A stretch of DNA of 64,000 nucleotides from Termitomyces sp. T153 (taxonomy: Eukaryota; Basidiomycota; Agaricomycetes; Agaricales; Lyophyllaceae): contig JACKQL020000160.1 in assembly GCA_018296165.2 (NCBI GenBank), positions 19,441 to 83,440 of the forward strand. The letters run 5' to 3'. The stretch's first letter is position 1; every line of letters starts with the position of its first letter. The notes below the pieces were generated by a model, which ran no database searches, had not been told where the DNA came from, and saw only the letters and a program-made list of their open reading frames with translations. Positions 45,726 through 56,607 of the stretch are shown here, one piece after another. Position numbers and translations under genes: made by a program.

Positions 45726-46330
45726 ATACTACACAGTGGAGATTCTGCTATGGTGTAGCAGACTCTGCCAATGACATAGGATACCACACAAAACATGCTC
45801 TGCTGTACTGTATGACACACTATATATATATGTCTCTATGTGGTTGGCCATTGCAATTGTTGAATTTGGTGTAGATAAATGGATCAGGAAAAACACCACC
45901 AACTCACAAGTAGTAATATCCAGGGTTAACCCAATAATTGTGAAATACAGTAAACTAGCAATAAAATATCAACTGGACAAGGCCCTCAAAACCTTATGAG
46001 AGATCAAGGCCCTTAGAAGAGAGAGGAACAAAATACCTTCCCAAATCAGATCTAGGATCTGAGTTACAATTCAATTGTAGCCATTAAGAGAAACAAGGAA
46101 GAGGAAAACAAGGAAGTGGAACTCAAGGAAGCAGATGATAGTGATGATGATAGTAAAGAGGGTGAGGAAGGGGACAAGAATGGAGGAAGTGACTGATGAA
46201 GATGAAGACAGAGTAATTAAAGGAGATTTTAAAGATGAAAAAGGTTTAAGAAACTTTGGCAGCCAATACTTCAGCATTTTGCATGACTTGTCAGTTGTGC
46301 CAACATGCCAGGGAAAACAACCAGCTCCCT
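45726..46330. other. Decayed sequence between Helitron and gypsy remnants
   Basis: Nothing recognisable except a Lys/Glu/Asp-rich plus-strand stretch at about 46,080-46,200. A (TA)n run lies at 45,822-45,833. It could include the 5' part of the Helitron on the minus strand. Confidence 0.35.
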
Positions 46331-47800
46331 GCTGTGTCCTTAATGTCATGAAATTCAATTGGAATGGACTTCATCAGCCCATTCCCAAAGCCCAAAGGCT
46401 ATGGGTAGTTGTCATTCATAACACATGTATGTGGCACACTAACAAGACAGCACCCTAGCTGCCCTGGATTTACAAGAATTTGTGAGACTACATGGTCTCC
46501 TAAGTCAATCATAAGCAACAGAGACTTTAAATTTACATTCAAATCATGGCATGAACTGCATAAGATATTAGGAGCCAAGCTCCTAATGCTGACTTCTTTT
46601 CATCCTCAAATGTACAGGCAGACAGAACATGCCAATCAAAATATTAGCCAGGGTCTGCATATAGTAGTACACCCAGACTAAAAGGATTACTTGGATTGTA
46701 TCAATATATCAGAGTTTGCAATTGATGCAAGGATGTCTGAGATGAAGTATGTGTAATTTGAGCTGAACAGCAGGTATGTGCTATCAATGCAATAGGAGAT
46801 TAGAGTTGACACCATGATTCCCAAAGGAATCAAGGACTTTGCTCACTAAGCTCTTGAGAACATGCCAGTAGCTCTTGATGTGATAATAGAATCACATGTC
46901 TTTTAGATGCATAAGGCTTATGTACATTGTCAATTGTGAGACTATATGGTCTCCTGAGTTCAATGGTAAGTGACTGAGACTCAAAGTTCATTTCAAATGG
47001 TGGTGTGAACTGCATAAGATATTAAGAGCTAAGCTCCTAATGTCAACCTCTTTCCATCCTTGGACAGATGGTCAGACAGAACATTTTGTTGCTAGAGTCT
47101 ATGCATAGTACTGCACCTGGACCAGAAGAACAAGATGTGCACCATTCAAGCTAAACAGTGGGTAGTTGCTGTATATAATTTGGGAGATCAGAGCTATCTC
47201 TGTCATTCTTAAAGGAATCAAGAACATTGCTTGCCAAGCTCTGAAGATCTTAGCAGCAGCTCAAGACACAATAATAAAATCACATATCTTTCAGATGCAT
47301 AAGGCTAATGTGTCAACCTGACCTCAAGCTGGAAAAAGATGTCCTAGTGTACTTTTTGACTAAGAAACTGAACCTTCCCTAGAGCAGAGCTAAAAGCTTT
47401 GCCCTAAGTGAGCTGGGCCATATAAAGCTTTGGAAGTCTTCCATGACTCTTTCAACTACACATTGGAGTTGCCATTGGCCTTTCAGGAGTGAAAGATATA
47501 TCCTCAGTTCCACATTGCATTGTTACAGCTGTATAGGACTAGTGATGATGCCTTGTTTCCCAATTTTGCAATCCCAGAGCTATATGACTTTGGAGCCTCA
47601 GATGATCAGGAGTGATTTGTGGACAAAGTAATAGGTCATCAATGAAATGGATCAAACCTCAAGTTTGAAGTTTGCTAGAGCATGGAGGACACCACTTGGG
47701 AGTCCTTACACACTTGCAATAACCTAGAGAACCTAGAGGCCCTTGACAGGTTTGTTGAGCTGTAGAGTGTATGGCATCCTACATAACTAACAAGAAGAAG
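46330..47800 (+). pseudogene. Chromodomain Ty3/gypsy integrase remnant (family D) with internal duplication
   Basis: The first integrase core segment is at about 46,350-46,920: PKAQRLWVVV, then PKSIISNRDFKFTFKSWHEL, then LLMLTSFHPQMYRQTEHANQ, with FAIDARMSEM-like sequence following. The same segment recurs at 46,937-47,309 in worse condition. From about 47,320 the C-terminal region follows (LEKDVLVYFLTKKLNL), and at about 47,600-47,760 a chromodomain-like end (DDQE-stop-FVDKVIGH, SMEDTTWESLHTCNNLENLE). This family is distinct from A and B. RT and gag are not present. Stops are mostly transition-derived. Confidence 0.78.
46481..47309 (+). repeat. Direct duplication of the integrase core segment (unit about 455 bp)
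   Basis: GTGAGACTACATGGTCTCCT at 46,481 recurs as GTGAGACTATATGGTCTCCT at 46,936. Similarity continues through GAACTGCATAAGATATTA and CAGATGCATAAGGCTTATGT / CAGATGCATAAGGCTAATGT. The second unit lacks about 80-90 bp. The copies have diverged strongly by transitions, so the duplication is old. Confidence 0.85.
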
Positions 47801-49054
47801 CCAGTCAAAGTAACAAAGTCCAGAAATTGATGGGCCATCAAGCTGGAGGCCATCAAAGATTATTTCAGCCAATTTTCAGCTGGCTGGACATTGAACTGTC
47901 TTTTGTGTTTCCTCCATTAGTTAGTGCATTGCCACCAACAACAGAAAGGACTCTCTTGTGCTATTGGCAAGAAACAGAAACAACCCAGCAAGGTGGATGT
48001 GCAGCCATGACAATAGAGCTCAGTCAGGAGGGGGGAAGAGAGAAGAGAAGCTACCTAATGTGGCTCCTCTAAGTTATGTGATGGTTATGCAACAACTGCT
48101 GCTGCAGAGTTAGTATGGGCTCCTGCAGCCCATGTGAATGGTCCCTATGTTAGAATCCAAAATAGGACCAATTAGTTCTACAATGCAATTTGGGCTGAGG
48201 TCATACCAGCATGCATGCCCAAGTGCACATGCTGGTAGCAATGAAGGGCAGCTAAGGTGCCTGGATATTGTTCTTGTGTCACCTGGTGAACTATATTCAG
48301 TAGTTCACACTGTTTATTTGTCCATCTATGAAGACAAGGCTTCCTTGTTGCTCACTATGTCAGCCCAGCTCTTAGATATTGTGTTAGCCATATTGCTAGA
48401 GCTGCTTGTTCCAACTTCAGTGGCAGATGATGTAGCAATGTCGGTTGATATGTCCACAGTCAAATAGCCAGGGGCAACTAATCCAGCTGCCTCTGGGTTG
48501 GCAGTGGTGAGGTTGGAAGTCCTTTAATGAGAGTCCTGTACCATAGACTTTGAAGTAATTGCAGCTTGAGAAGGTGCAACAGCTGGCATGGATAGGCTAG
48601 GTGAACTCCCAGAAGTTAACACTGGAGGAGCAGCTATAGCTGGCTGCATTGTAGTGCCAGAGGGGCTGGCAACAAACTCCTCTATAGAAGCTAAGGAAGC
48701 CTGGACCACCTTAGCCAGTCTGTGAATGAGGTGGGTGAAAATGAGTGACTTCCTATAGGAAAGCCATTTGGTGGCTTGCATTATAGACACCCCAAGCTTC
48801 CAGCAACTGTGAGAGCACTCTGAAGGGCTCCCAATTGTTGGCAGTGGGCTCATACCACCCAGCATATCTGTGGAGTGAAGGTGGCTCACTGTGGAGCACC
48901 AGTAAATGATGAAATTCATTGTCAATCCAGATAAAGAGGTCAGTGTGCAACACACTTCCTAACCAGTGGTGATCTAGGTAGCACTTACAATAGGGATATA
49001 CATCATCAATCCACAAAGCAATGAGATGTAATTAGCTAGGAGATGCTGCAGAAC
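47800..49054. other. Unassigned CpG-poor sequence with minus-strand ORF fragments
   Basis: Two overlapping minus-strand frames (49,016-48,753 and 48,955-48,524, up to 143 codons) read as neighbouring parts of one decayed protein: first a Trp/Tyr/His-rich part (WIDDVYPYCKCYLDHHWL), then an Ala/Ser/Pro-rich tail. I do not recognise it. It sits between the chromodomain of family D and a family B LTR, so it may be the 3' part of the family D element, including an antisense or accessory ORF. Confidence 0.3.
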
Positions 49055-49474
49055 TGTCAGGGGACATCCCACTTGTTTCCCCTTCTCCTTCTCCAGTTCT
49101 TCTTAGATTTCCCCTGTTATAGTTTTCCTTCATTCTCCTTTCCTTTCCCTATTTATTGGTCCTAGTTCCAGCCCTCAGGCTGCACTACAAGTGTGGCCCC
49201 TTTGACACTGCCACCAGCTTATATAACTGTTGATCAATTGCTGACACATCATTTTTGTCTTTTTTCTCTGTCATACTGTATAGTTGTTTCTCATGCTTTT
49301 GAAGCCTCTGAAGCATCACACCTGGCCTAGGGAATCCCCAGACTTGTTCTCTTTGGATTTCCCTTTGCCAGGTGAGTAGTTATCTCAGTAGACACTGTAT
49401 AGTACTGAATAGACTTTGAATTTCCCTTTGCCAGTTGTGTGATTGAGCCACAGCCTCCAGAGGTTGCCCTTATA
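49055..49474 (+). mobile_element. 5' LTR of family B element B2
   Basis: The LTR starts TGTCAGGGGACATCCC and ends GAGGTTGCCCTTATA (family end CTTACA). It shares U3 (TGGTCCTAGTTCCAGCCCTC) and U5 (AGACTTGTTCTCTTTGGATT) blocks with the solo LTR and the B1 3' LTR. TATATAA lies near 49,209. Two bases after the LTR comes AACAAGTCT, the reverse complement of AGACTTGTT near 49,350. This 9-nt pairing hints at self-priming in this family too, but the start-site context is not clear. Bases 49,475-49,589 are leader. Confidence 0.8.
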
Positions 49475-49589
49475 GCAACAAGTCTCTAGATTCAGTCTGG
49501 GAGCCCCCTTTTTGATTGCCTGAGCTTCTACTTGGTTACTCAAAAGGTCTCTCCCCCACCAGTGTCTTAGTGTCCCCCATGTTTCTCCC

Positions 49590-52260
49590 ATGACTCAACC
49601 AACCCTTCCAGCACCTTCTCCTGATGCTTCAAGCCACCAGGATGATGCCTGGAGCTGTTTGCTGTCTCTGGAGACACAGGTTCAACTCACTCAAACCTCC
49701 CTTACCTCCCACACTGCTGAACTCACTGGGCACCATCAAACTACTGAAGCAGTGCTCCTTTCTCTCCAGGCCCTCCTGAAATATCTGCCCCTCACTCCTA
49801 CTCCTCCCCCTGGATCTCCAGCAGCTGCAGCAAGGTTCTCTTATGCACCTAGCTCAGAGGTTTCAGCACCCCACTTTAAACTTTCTTGCCCTGCACTTCC
49901 TGACATCTTTGATGGGGACTATAGAGTTGAGCAAGATTTCCTCCAATCTTGCCATACCTATATCCAGTTGAGCAGTGAAGTCTTTGCCTCTGGCACCTTG
50001 AAAATTGCCTGGATTCTCTCCTACATGAAGGCTGGCCAAGCCTCAACCTATGCACTGTGCATTTTTTAATGTCCAGGAGTAGTGGAGAGTTTTTCTAGCT
50101 GAATGGAGTTTGAGAAGGTCTGAGCTGAGTTCTTTTCCCTTGACCCTGCCAAGACTGCAGCTCTTTCCATTTGAGACTGAACCCCATATGGTCAAGAGAA
50201 GCAGTCACTTGACAAGCACATCTACTCTTTCCATGCCTTAGTTGAACAGGCTGGCTACCCAGATGGTCTGCAATTCTGCCTCACCTTCTGTGATGGACTC
50301 CACCTCTCTCTTATGGATTGTATTGATAGCATGGCTGAGGGGCACCCACATGATGAGCATGTTGATTCCTAGTACAAGGTGGCATGTGAGCAGTGGCAGT
50401 TGATGGAACTGTAACATAAGGTGTGGCAGATGCAACCCTCAACACTTCTCTTCTCTTATAGCTAGTTCACTCCCTGAGTTCCCCCTTCTATGCCTGCTCT
50501 AGCCACCCCACAAGCAGGTGCAACTCTTCCCTTCCATCCTATGCTGCTCCCTTGTGCTTCCTACCCCAAGGAGTTCCAATGGATGTTGACACCTCCTAAC
50601 AGCAATCTTCTACTCCTCTGTTGTGTAGATGCTATAGAAAAGCAGGTCACTTTGGCCACTACTGTTCTGAAGGGCTCAAAGCTCACTACCTATCTGCATC
50701 AGAGCAAGAAGAGCTGCTTGTCCAACTCCTGGCAGCAAGTGATGCAAAAGGAGCCCCCTTTCCTGATGCACCTATAGCTGTCCACTCTGATGAGGCACTC
50801 AAGGTATTGGAGGAGGTTCCTGCAGAGTTGGAGGAGGATTTTTAAAAGGGCAATGGATGAACTGTATGCCACTGTTGCCTAGCATCAATTCCTTTGCTCC
50901 CCTGTCCATAGAATCAAATATATCTATTGCTGCTTTTGATACTATGCCTGAAGTGATAAGCCCCTCCTCAGATATACAAACCCCCTCCCCAGCTAAAGTC
51001 TCTGCTAGAAACACACCTCCTAACACATGTCTCTGGATTCTTGCCTAGGAATGCCATCTCCCCCATTGTTACATTGTTGCTTCCACTCCTTCTACCAATT
51101 CTCTGAAGCTACAGGTAGAAATTGAGATGACAGCTGCTCAGCTGAACCAAAGTGTGGTCACTCTGCTTGACAGTGGTGCAACAGGCCTCTTCCTCAACAC
51201 AGACTATATGCAATGACATTGTCTCACCACTTGCCCCCTATCTCATCCTATTCCTGTGTACAATGTTGATGGCACACTCAATGAAGCTGGCTCTATTTGC
51301 TCAGTGGTGGACAAAGACCACTCCAAGCAAGCTACCTTTGCTGTTACTAATCTGGGGAAATAAGACCTTGAGGTTCACCTGGCTATGTGAACACAACCCT
51401 GAGATTGACTGGATGAAGGGCAAGATAAAAATGAGCCACTGCCCTCATCATTGCATGACTTGTGCTGAAGAAGCCTGTAATGAGCATAGAGCAAAGGTTC
51501 ATGAGTGTGCAGACATGCATGCCTGTCATGCAGGGCATCTCCTATGCTGATGTTGACCTCCTGAATCACCCCCCCTCTGGCATTCCCTTTTTGAGAGGCC
51601 CTCTATAAGGATATCCAAGGTGTTGGGTGTGATTCTTGAAAGGAAGAGGAAGGCAAGGGAGAATCCACCAGCACTCTAGACTCAGAGTCTCTGGACAAAA
51701 CCATTGAGGTAGGTGATAGGATCTGTGCTATAACCCTCTGCCCCCTTCCTACAGTAGCAGAGATTTGGGCCAGTCAGACCACTTCTCAATATCTGGCTGA
51801 GGCATTTGCAGCAAACTCCCAGCCCAAGCCCTTTTGTAGTGCAGTTCCTGGTCACCATCACAGTTTTGAGAATGTATTTTCCAAGGTATCCTTTGACTCA
51901 CTCCCAGAGCATAAGCAGTGGGATCATGCAATTGAGCTGATACCAGATACAGAACCCTCCAGTTGCAAAGTCTATCCTCTTGCACCCCATGAGCAGGATG
52001 AACTGGATGCATTCTTACAGGATGATCTTAGCTCTGGACAGATACAACCCTCTAAGTCCCCAATGGCATCCCCAGTCTTTTTCATTAAGAAGAAGGATAG
52101 GTCTCTTCATCTGGTTCAGGATTATAGAGTCTTAAATGCAATGACAGTGAAGAATTGCTATCCTCTGCCACTCATCTTAGAACTTGTCAACAACCTTAGA
52201 GGTGCATGCTACTTCATCAAGTTGGACATTCATTGGGGCTACATGTAGATGTGTCCTCAG
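49590..52260 (+). pseudogene. Family B gag-pol remnant, plus strand (B2): gag, CCHC, protease, RT start
   Basis: Gag starts at ATG 49,590, with the first 159 codons open and the gag domain (CPALPDIFDGDY, TLKIAWILSYMKAGQA) at about 49,870-50,060. The knuckle near 50,622-50,664 reads CRCYRKAGHFGHYC; the second cysteine of the CX2CX4HX4C pattern is Tyr (TGT to TAT). The protease motif LLDSGATGLF is at about 51,160-51,190 (catalytic Asp 51,169-51,171). RT starts at about 52,057 ([20 protein letters not shown]) and breaks off near 52,255, where an inverted copy begins. Several stops and frame changes are present. Confidence 0.85.
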
Positions 52261-52261
52261 A

Positions 52262-55200
52262 AGGTCAGAAGTCCATCTTGAACACCCCACTCATCTGCAT
52301 GCACAGACTTAACTCCACTTGCTTAGTAAGCTTGTAGGGCCTATACAGCCTGGGCAACAGCATCCTCTTGTGCACCTGCCTGGGTTTCCTCTTCAGATGT
52401 CTCTGAAGATGTTTGCCTTGTCCCTCTGGGCCACAATCCCTTCTAGAGCACAGATAGCAAAGAGCTCTGGCTTGAGGAGGACAATGTTGTCATTGTCCTC
52501 TGCTCCCATGCCATGGTTGGCCTGCCTGGATAATGCATCCAGTTTGCCTATGCTCTGCCTAGGCTTGTGATGCAGTGAGAAGTCAAAGTTGGCCAGATAT
52601 AGGGACCACCAAGCTTGGCATCAATTCAGCTTCTTAGCCATGCAGAAGTACTTGAGGTTCCTGTAGTCTGTCCAAACTTCAAACTTATGCCATGCACCCT
52701 CAAGAAAATGCTGCCATTCTTCATGGGACCTAATAATGGCAAGCATCTCCTTGTCATGGATCTTATAGTCCTGTTTTTCCATATTAAGGCTTTTAGAGTA
52801 GAGGGCTACTAGATGCCACTTACCATCCTCCTTTGACTGCTAGGGGAGGACTGCTCCCATAGCAAAGTCTGAGCTATCTGCTTCAACATGGAAGGGAGAG
52901 TCACCATCTAGAAACAGGAGGACAGGTTTTGAAGTAACAGCTTGCTTGAGGGCATTGAAAGCATCTTGCTATGGGAGCTCCCACTGCCATGCTGCTTCCT
53001 TGCCTGTAGGGTCAAAGAGGGGACATGCATGGTGGGAGAAATCCTGTATCAACCTCCAATAGAAGTTGACAAACCCAAGAAAGGCCTGCACTTCCTTCTT
53101 GTTTCTTGGCTCAGGCCACTCTGCTGTGCCTGCCACTTTGATGGAGTCCATCTCTGCCATTCTATGTGAAATGATCAAATCCAGGTACTCCATCTTAGTC
53201 TGCTCAAATTCACACTTCTTGGGCTTTAAATAGAGTTGATATTAACAGAGGCATTCCAAAACAATGCACAGGACCTGACAATGCTCCTCTCAGGTTTTAG
53301 TGTAGATGAAGATATTGTCAAGATACACACAAACAACACCTTCTGCAATCAGATCACAGAAAATGTCATTCATCATGGTATAGAAAGTGGCTGTGCTATT
53401 GGTGAGACCAGAGAACATCACCAGAGGTTCAAAGGATTTGTGATTGGTTTGGAATGCTGCTTTCCACTCATCTCCTTCTTTGATGCACATGTTGTAGCCC
53501 CAATGGACATCTGACTTAGTGAAGTAGCATGCACCTCAAAGGTTGTTAATGAGTTCTGAAATGAGTGGCAGAGGATAGCAATTCTTCACTGTCATTGCAT
53601 TTACAACTCTATAATCCTGAACCAGATGAAGAGACCCATCCTTTTTCTTAATAAAAAAGACTGGAGATGCCATTGGGGTCTTAGAGGGTCTTATCTGTCC
53701 AGAGCTAAGATTCTTCTGTAGGAATGTGTCCAGCTCATTCTGCTCATGGGATGCAAGAGGATAGACTTTGCAACTGGAGGATTCTGCATCTGGTATCAGC
53801 TCAATTGCATGATTCTACTGCTTATGCTCTAGGAGTGAGTCAAAGGATACCTTGGAGAATATGTCTTCAAAATCATGGAGGTGATTGGAAACTGTGCTAT
53901 GAAGAGGCTTGGGCTGTGAGTTTGCTGCAAATGCCTCAGCCAGACATTGAGAAGTGGTCCGACTAGCCCAAATCTCTGCCACTATAGGAGGGGGGCAGAG
54001 GGTCATCATATAGATTTTGTCACCTACCTTAATGGTTTTGTCCAGACACTCGGAGTCTAGAGCACTGGTGGATTCTCTCTTGCCTTCCTCTTTCTCCTGA
54101 GGTTCACACTCAGTACTTTAGACATTCTCATAGAGGGCCTTAGTAAAAGGGAATGCCAGAAGGGGGAGATTCAGGAGGTCAAGATCAGTATAAGGGAGAT
54201 GCTCCACACAACAGGTGCTCATGGCAGCATGCTCAAAAACCTTTGCTCTATGCTCCTTACAGGCTTCTTCAGCACAAGTCATGCAACAATGAGGGCAGCA
54301 GCTCATCATTACCTCAACCTTTGTCCAGTCAATCTCAGGGTTGTGTTCACATAGCTAGGTTAACCTGAAGATCATGTCTTGTCTCCCCCAGACTAGTGAT
54401 GGCAAAGGCAGCTCACTCAGAGTGGTCTTTGTAATGTAGGACCAAGTCCACCACTGAGCAAATAGAACCAGCTTCATTGAGCATGCCATCAACATTGCAC
54501 ACAGATATAGGACAAGAAGGGGGGCAAGTGGTGAGGCAGTGGCATTGCATGTAGTCAGTGTCCAGGAAGAGGCCTGTTGCCCCACTGTTAAGCAGGCTGA
54601 CCACACTTCAGTTCAGCTGATTGTCTGTCATCTCAATTTTTACTTGTAGCTTCAGAGAGTTGGTGGAGGGAGTGGAAGCAACAATGTAACAATGGGGGAG
54701 ATGGCATTTCTAAGCAGGAATCCAGAGGCATGTGTTAGGAAGTGTGTTTCTAGCAGAGACTTTAGCTGGGGAGGGGGTTTGTACATCTGAGGAGGAGCTG
54801 ATCACTTTGGGCATAGTATCAAAAGCAGCAACAAATATATTTGAGTCTATGAATAGGAGAACAAAGTGATTAGTGCTAGGCAATGGTGGCTGCTGTTAGG
54901 AAGCATCAACATCCATTGGGACTACTTGGGGTAGAGAGCACAAGAGGGCAACATAGTATGAAAGGGAAAGAGTTGCACCTGCTTGTGGAGTGGCTAGGGC
55001 AGGCATGGAAGAGAGAACCCAGGGAGTGAACCTGCCATGAGAGAAGAGAAACATCAAGGGTTGTGTCTGCTGCAGCTTGCATTGCAGTTCTATCGACTGC
55101 CACTCCTCATGCACCACCTTGTATTAAGTATCAACATGCTCATTATCTGGGTGCCCATCAGCCATACTATCAATCCAATCAATGAGAGAGGGGTGAAGTC

Positions 55201-55275
55201 CATCATGAAAGGTGAGACAGAGTTGCAGACTATCTGGGTAGCCAGCCTATTCAATTAAGGCATGGAAATAGTCAA
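52262..55275 (-). pseudogene. Family B gag-pol remnant, minus strand (B3), inverted against B2
   Basis: Read from 55,275 down: end of gag, then PMDVDAS, followed by a deletion of about 270 bp relative to B2 that removes the zinc knuckle. The protease motif is LLNSGATGLF near 54,600 with catalytic Asp changed to Asn (54,587-54,589). RT is at about 53,690-53,150 ([20 protein letters not shown]), RNase H at about 52,930-52,560 (EADSSDFAMGAVLPQQ), and a short piece of the RNase H-integrase linker continues to about 52,262. Integrase and LTRs are missing. Stops are transition-type. Confidence 0.83.
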
Positions 55276-55400
55276 TGTTCTGAAACATCTCCCCCTCACT
55301 CCTACTCCTTCCCCTGGACCTCCAGCAGCTGCAGCAAGGTTCTCCTCTGCACCTAGCTTGGAGGTTCTAGCACCCTGCTCTAAACTTCCTTGCCCTACAC
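55276..55400 (+). pseudogene. Short family B gag fragment at the insertion site of the young element (B4)
   Basis: LPLTPTPSPGPPAAAARFSS matches the B2 gag at 49,780-49,900 in the same plus orientation, although the neighbouring B3 is inverted. It stops at 55,400, where the CpG-rich LTR begins in the middle of the block KLPCPTLS. The rest would be expected beyond the far end of the young element, outside the window. Confidence 0.75.
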
Positions 55401-56398
55401 TGTCAGGTTCCGCTGACAACGGGGGCTCAGTACACTGGCGAGTCCTTACTAGGCAGACGCGATGTCCTGTGCTTATAACCAGGCATCCGGAGTTGGAGCG
55501 GAGGTGAGGAAAGCTTGCGAGGGGGTTCCCAGGGAAAGCGGCCCGAGTAAGTCCTGAATGGTCCAGAGGAGTCTAAGACCGAAGGTACTGGTCGTTGACC
55601 CAGGGCGGGTGTCAGGGCTAGTTCGTGGGCACGCAAATAGATTGCGGGGTAAGCGGAGGTTTCTCGGGTGATGGGGGCGGGGTCGGAGCTGGATAGGGGA
55701 TTTCCAGGGCTTGAGGGGTCCCAGGGCCAAGCGGGGAGTGAGGGTCGGAGTTGTCGTAAGAATGTTTGGGTCGTGGCGCATGCACAGAGTTCATACTGAC
55801 GTAGGGAGCAAGAGGAACTTAGAAGGACAAAGGAAATATGTACAGTCAAGACGAGATGGAGATGAGATGAGACTGAGGAAAAAGATAGATTTGGAACTTA
55901 AAAACAGAAACAGAGATGAGACTAGAGATGAAACATAGGAAACTGGTAAATGTAATATCAAGACTAAAGTTCGAGGAGTTATTCTACGACTTATATACCA
56001 ACTACTGGGTACTTCGGAGGGCAGTGGATATGGTGGCGGGGGTCAATGGAGCTGTATGGAGTTGATGGGTGTTAGGTACAATCCAAGGTCAGGCCGCGGC
56101 GGTATTCTGATGGGATCAGTTGGGGGTGCAGCCACTCCGGGGACGTTGTGACACTCCAGGACGGGTCGGGTAAACTAGGGTAGGGGGTTGGGGATGTATG
56201 ACGTGGCCAGGAACGGTGGGGGAAGGTTTCAGGGGGAGTGTTGATGGCTACCGAGAAGGAGTTGGAGTTGCCATTGGGGTTTGCCGGAGAAGCGTCGGAG
56301 TTATCCAGTGTGGGCGCGAAAGTGTGGGCGGGGTTCAGGGGAGTTAGACGGGAAGTCATGAGGGGTTGGGAGCAGTGTCTAGGGAGCAGGTTGTGACA
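55401..56398 (-). mobile_element. 3' LTR of the younger family A element
   Basis: The 998-bp LTR begins TGTCAGG and ends TTGTGACA on the plus strand; on the minus strand TGTCACAACCTG...GGAACCTGACA. A TATA box is at 55,991-55,997 (plus TTATATA) and the 13-mer TAATATCAAGACT is at 55,953-55,965 (minus AGTCTTGATATTA). Spacing is as in A1. CpG is retained. The polypurine tract is directly adjacent on the 56,399 side. Confidence 0.93.
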
Positions 56399-56412
56399 TT
56401 ACCCCCCCTTCA
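56399..56412 (-). other. Polypurine tract of the younger family A element
   Basis: The minus strand reads AAGGGGGGGGTAA immediately before the LTR TGTCACA. It is equivalent to the tracts next to the A1 and A4 3' LTRs. It is the expected plus-strand DNA primer and defines this LTR as the 3' one. Confidence 0.85.
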
Positions 56413-56472
56413 CATCGAGACCCTCGAGACACAGGGAGCGAGTTGGGGATCGGTAGGGTGTGGGAATCAAAG

Positions 56473-56490
56473 TTGATCAATATTGATCAA
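56473..56490. promoter_or_regulatory. 18-bp perfect palindrome upstream of the antisense gene
   Basis: TTGATCAATATTGATCAA is a perfect palindrome 135 bp before the antisense ATG, between it and the polypurine tract. The left half (TTTGATCAATATTG) is kept at the same place in A1 (near 21,366-21,379), and a one-base variant (TTTGATAAATATTG) occurs in A4 (near 28,788). A dimeric regulator could bind here, perhaps the antisense product. That is inference. Confidence 0.45.
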
Positions 56491-56556
56491 ACTGCAGCGA
56501 GCGGCGGCATGGGGAAGGAAGTTGAGGTGTGGCCGCCATTTGTCAGGGGCTCCTTC

Positions 56557-56570
56557 CTAAGTTATTAAAA
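56557..56570 (+). promoter_or_regulatory. TATA-like box of the antisense gene
   Basis: AGTTATTAAAAGG lies about 40-50 bp before ATG 56,608. A1 has GAAATTACAAGGG and A4 has CAATTAAAAAGAG at the same relative place. This suggests a dedicated promoter reading away from the LTR and against gag-pol. Confidence 0.45.
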
Positions 56571-56607
56571 GGGGTGGATGCACCTGGGAGTCCCCCAACT
56601 TGTTGTA

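Noticed and set aside
56578..56607. Upstream ATG at 56,578 for the antisense gene
   Set aside because: The decayed copy A1 aligns from the ATG equivalent to 56,608 (MSSSAY). The 10 extra codons have no counterpart, so the inner ATG was chosen.
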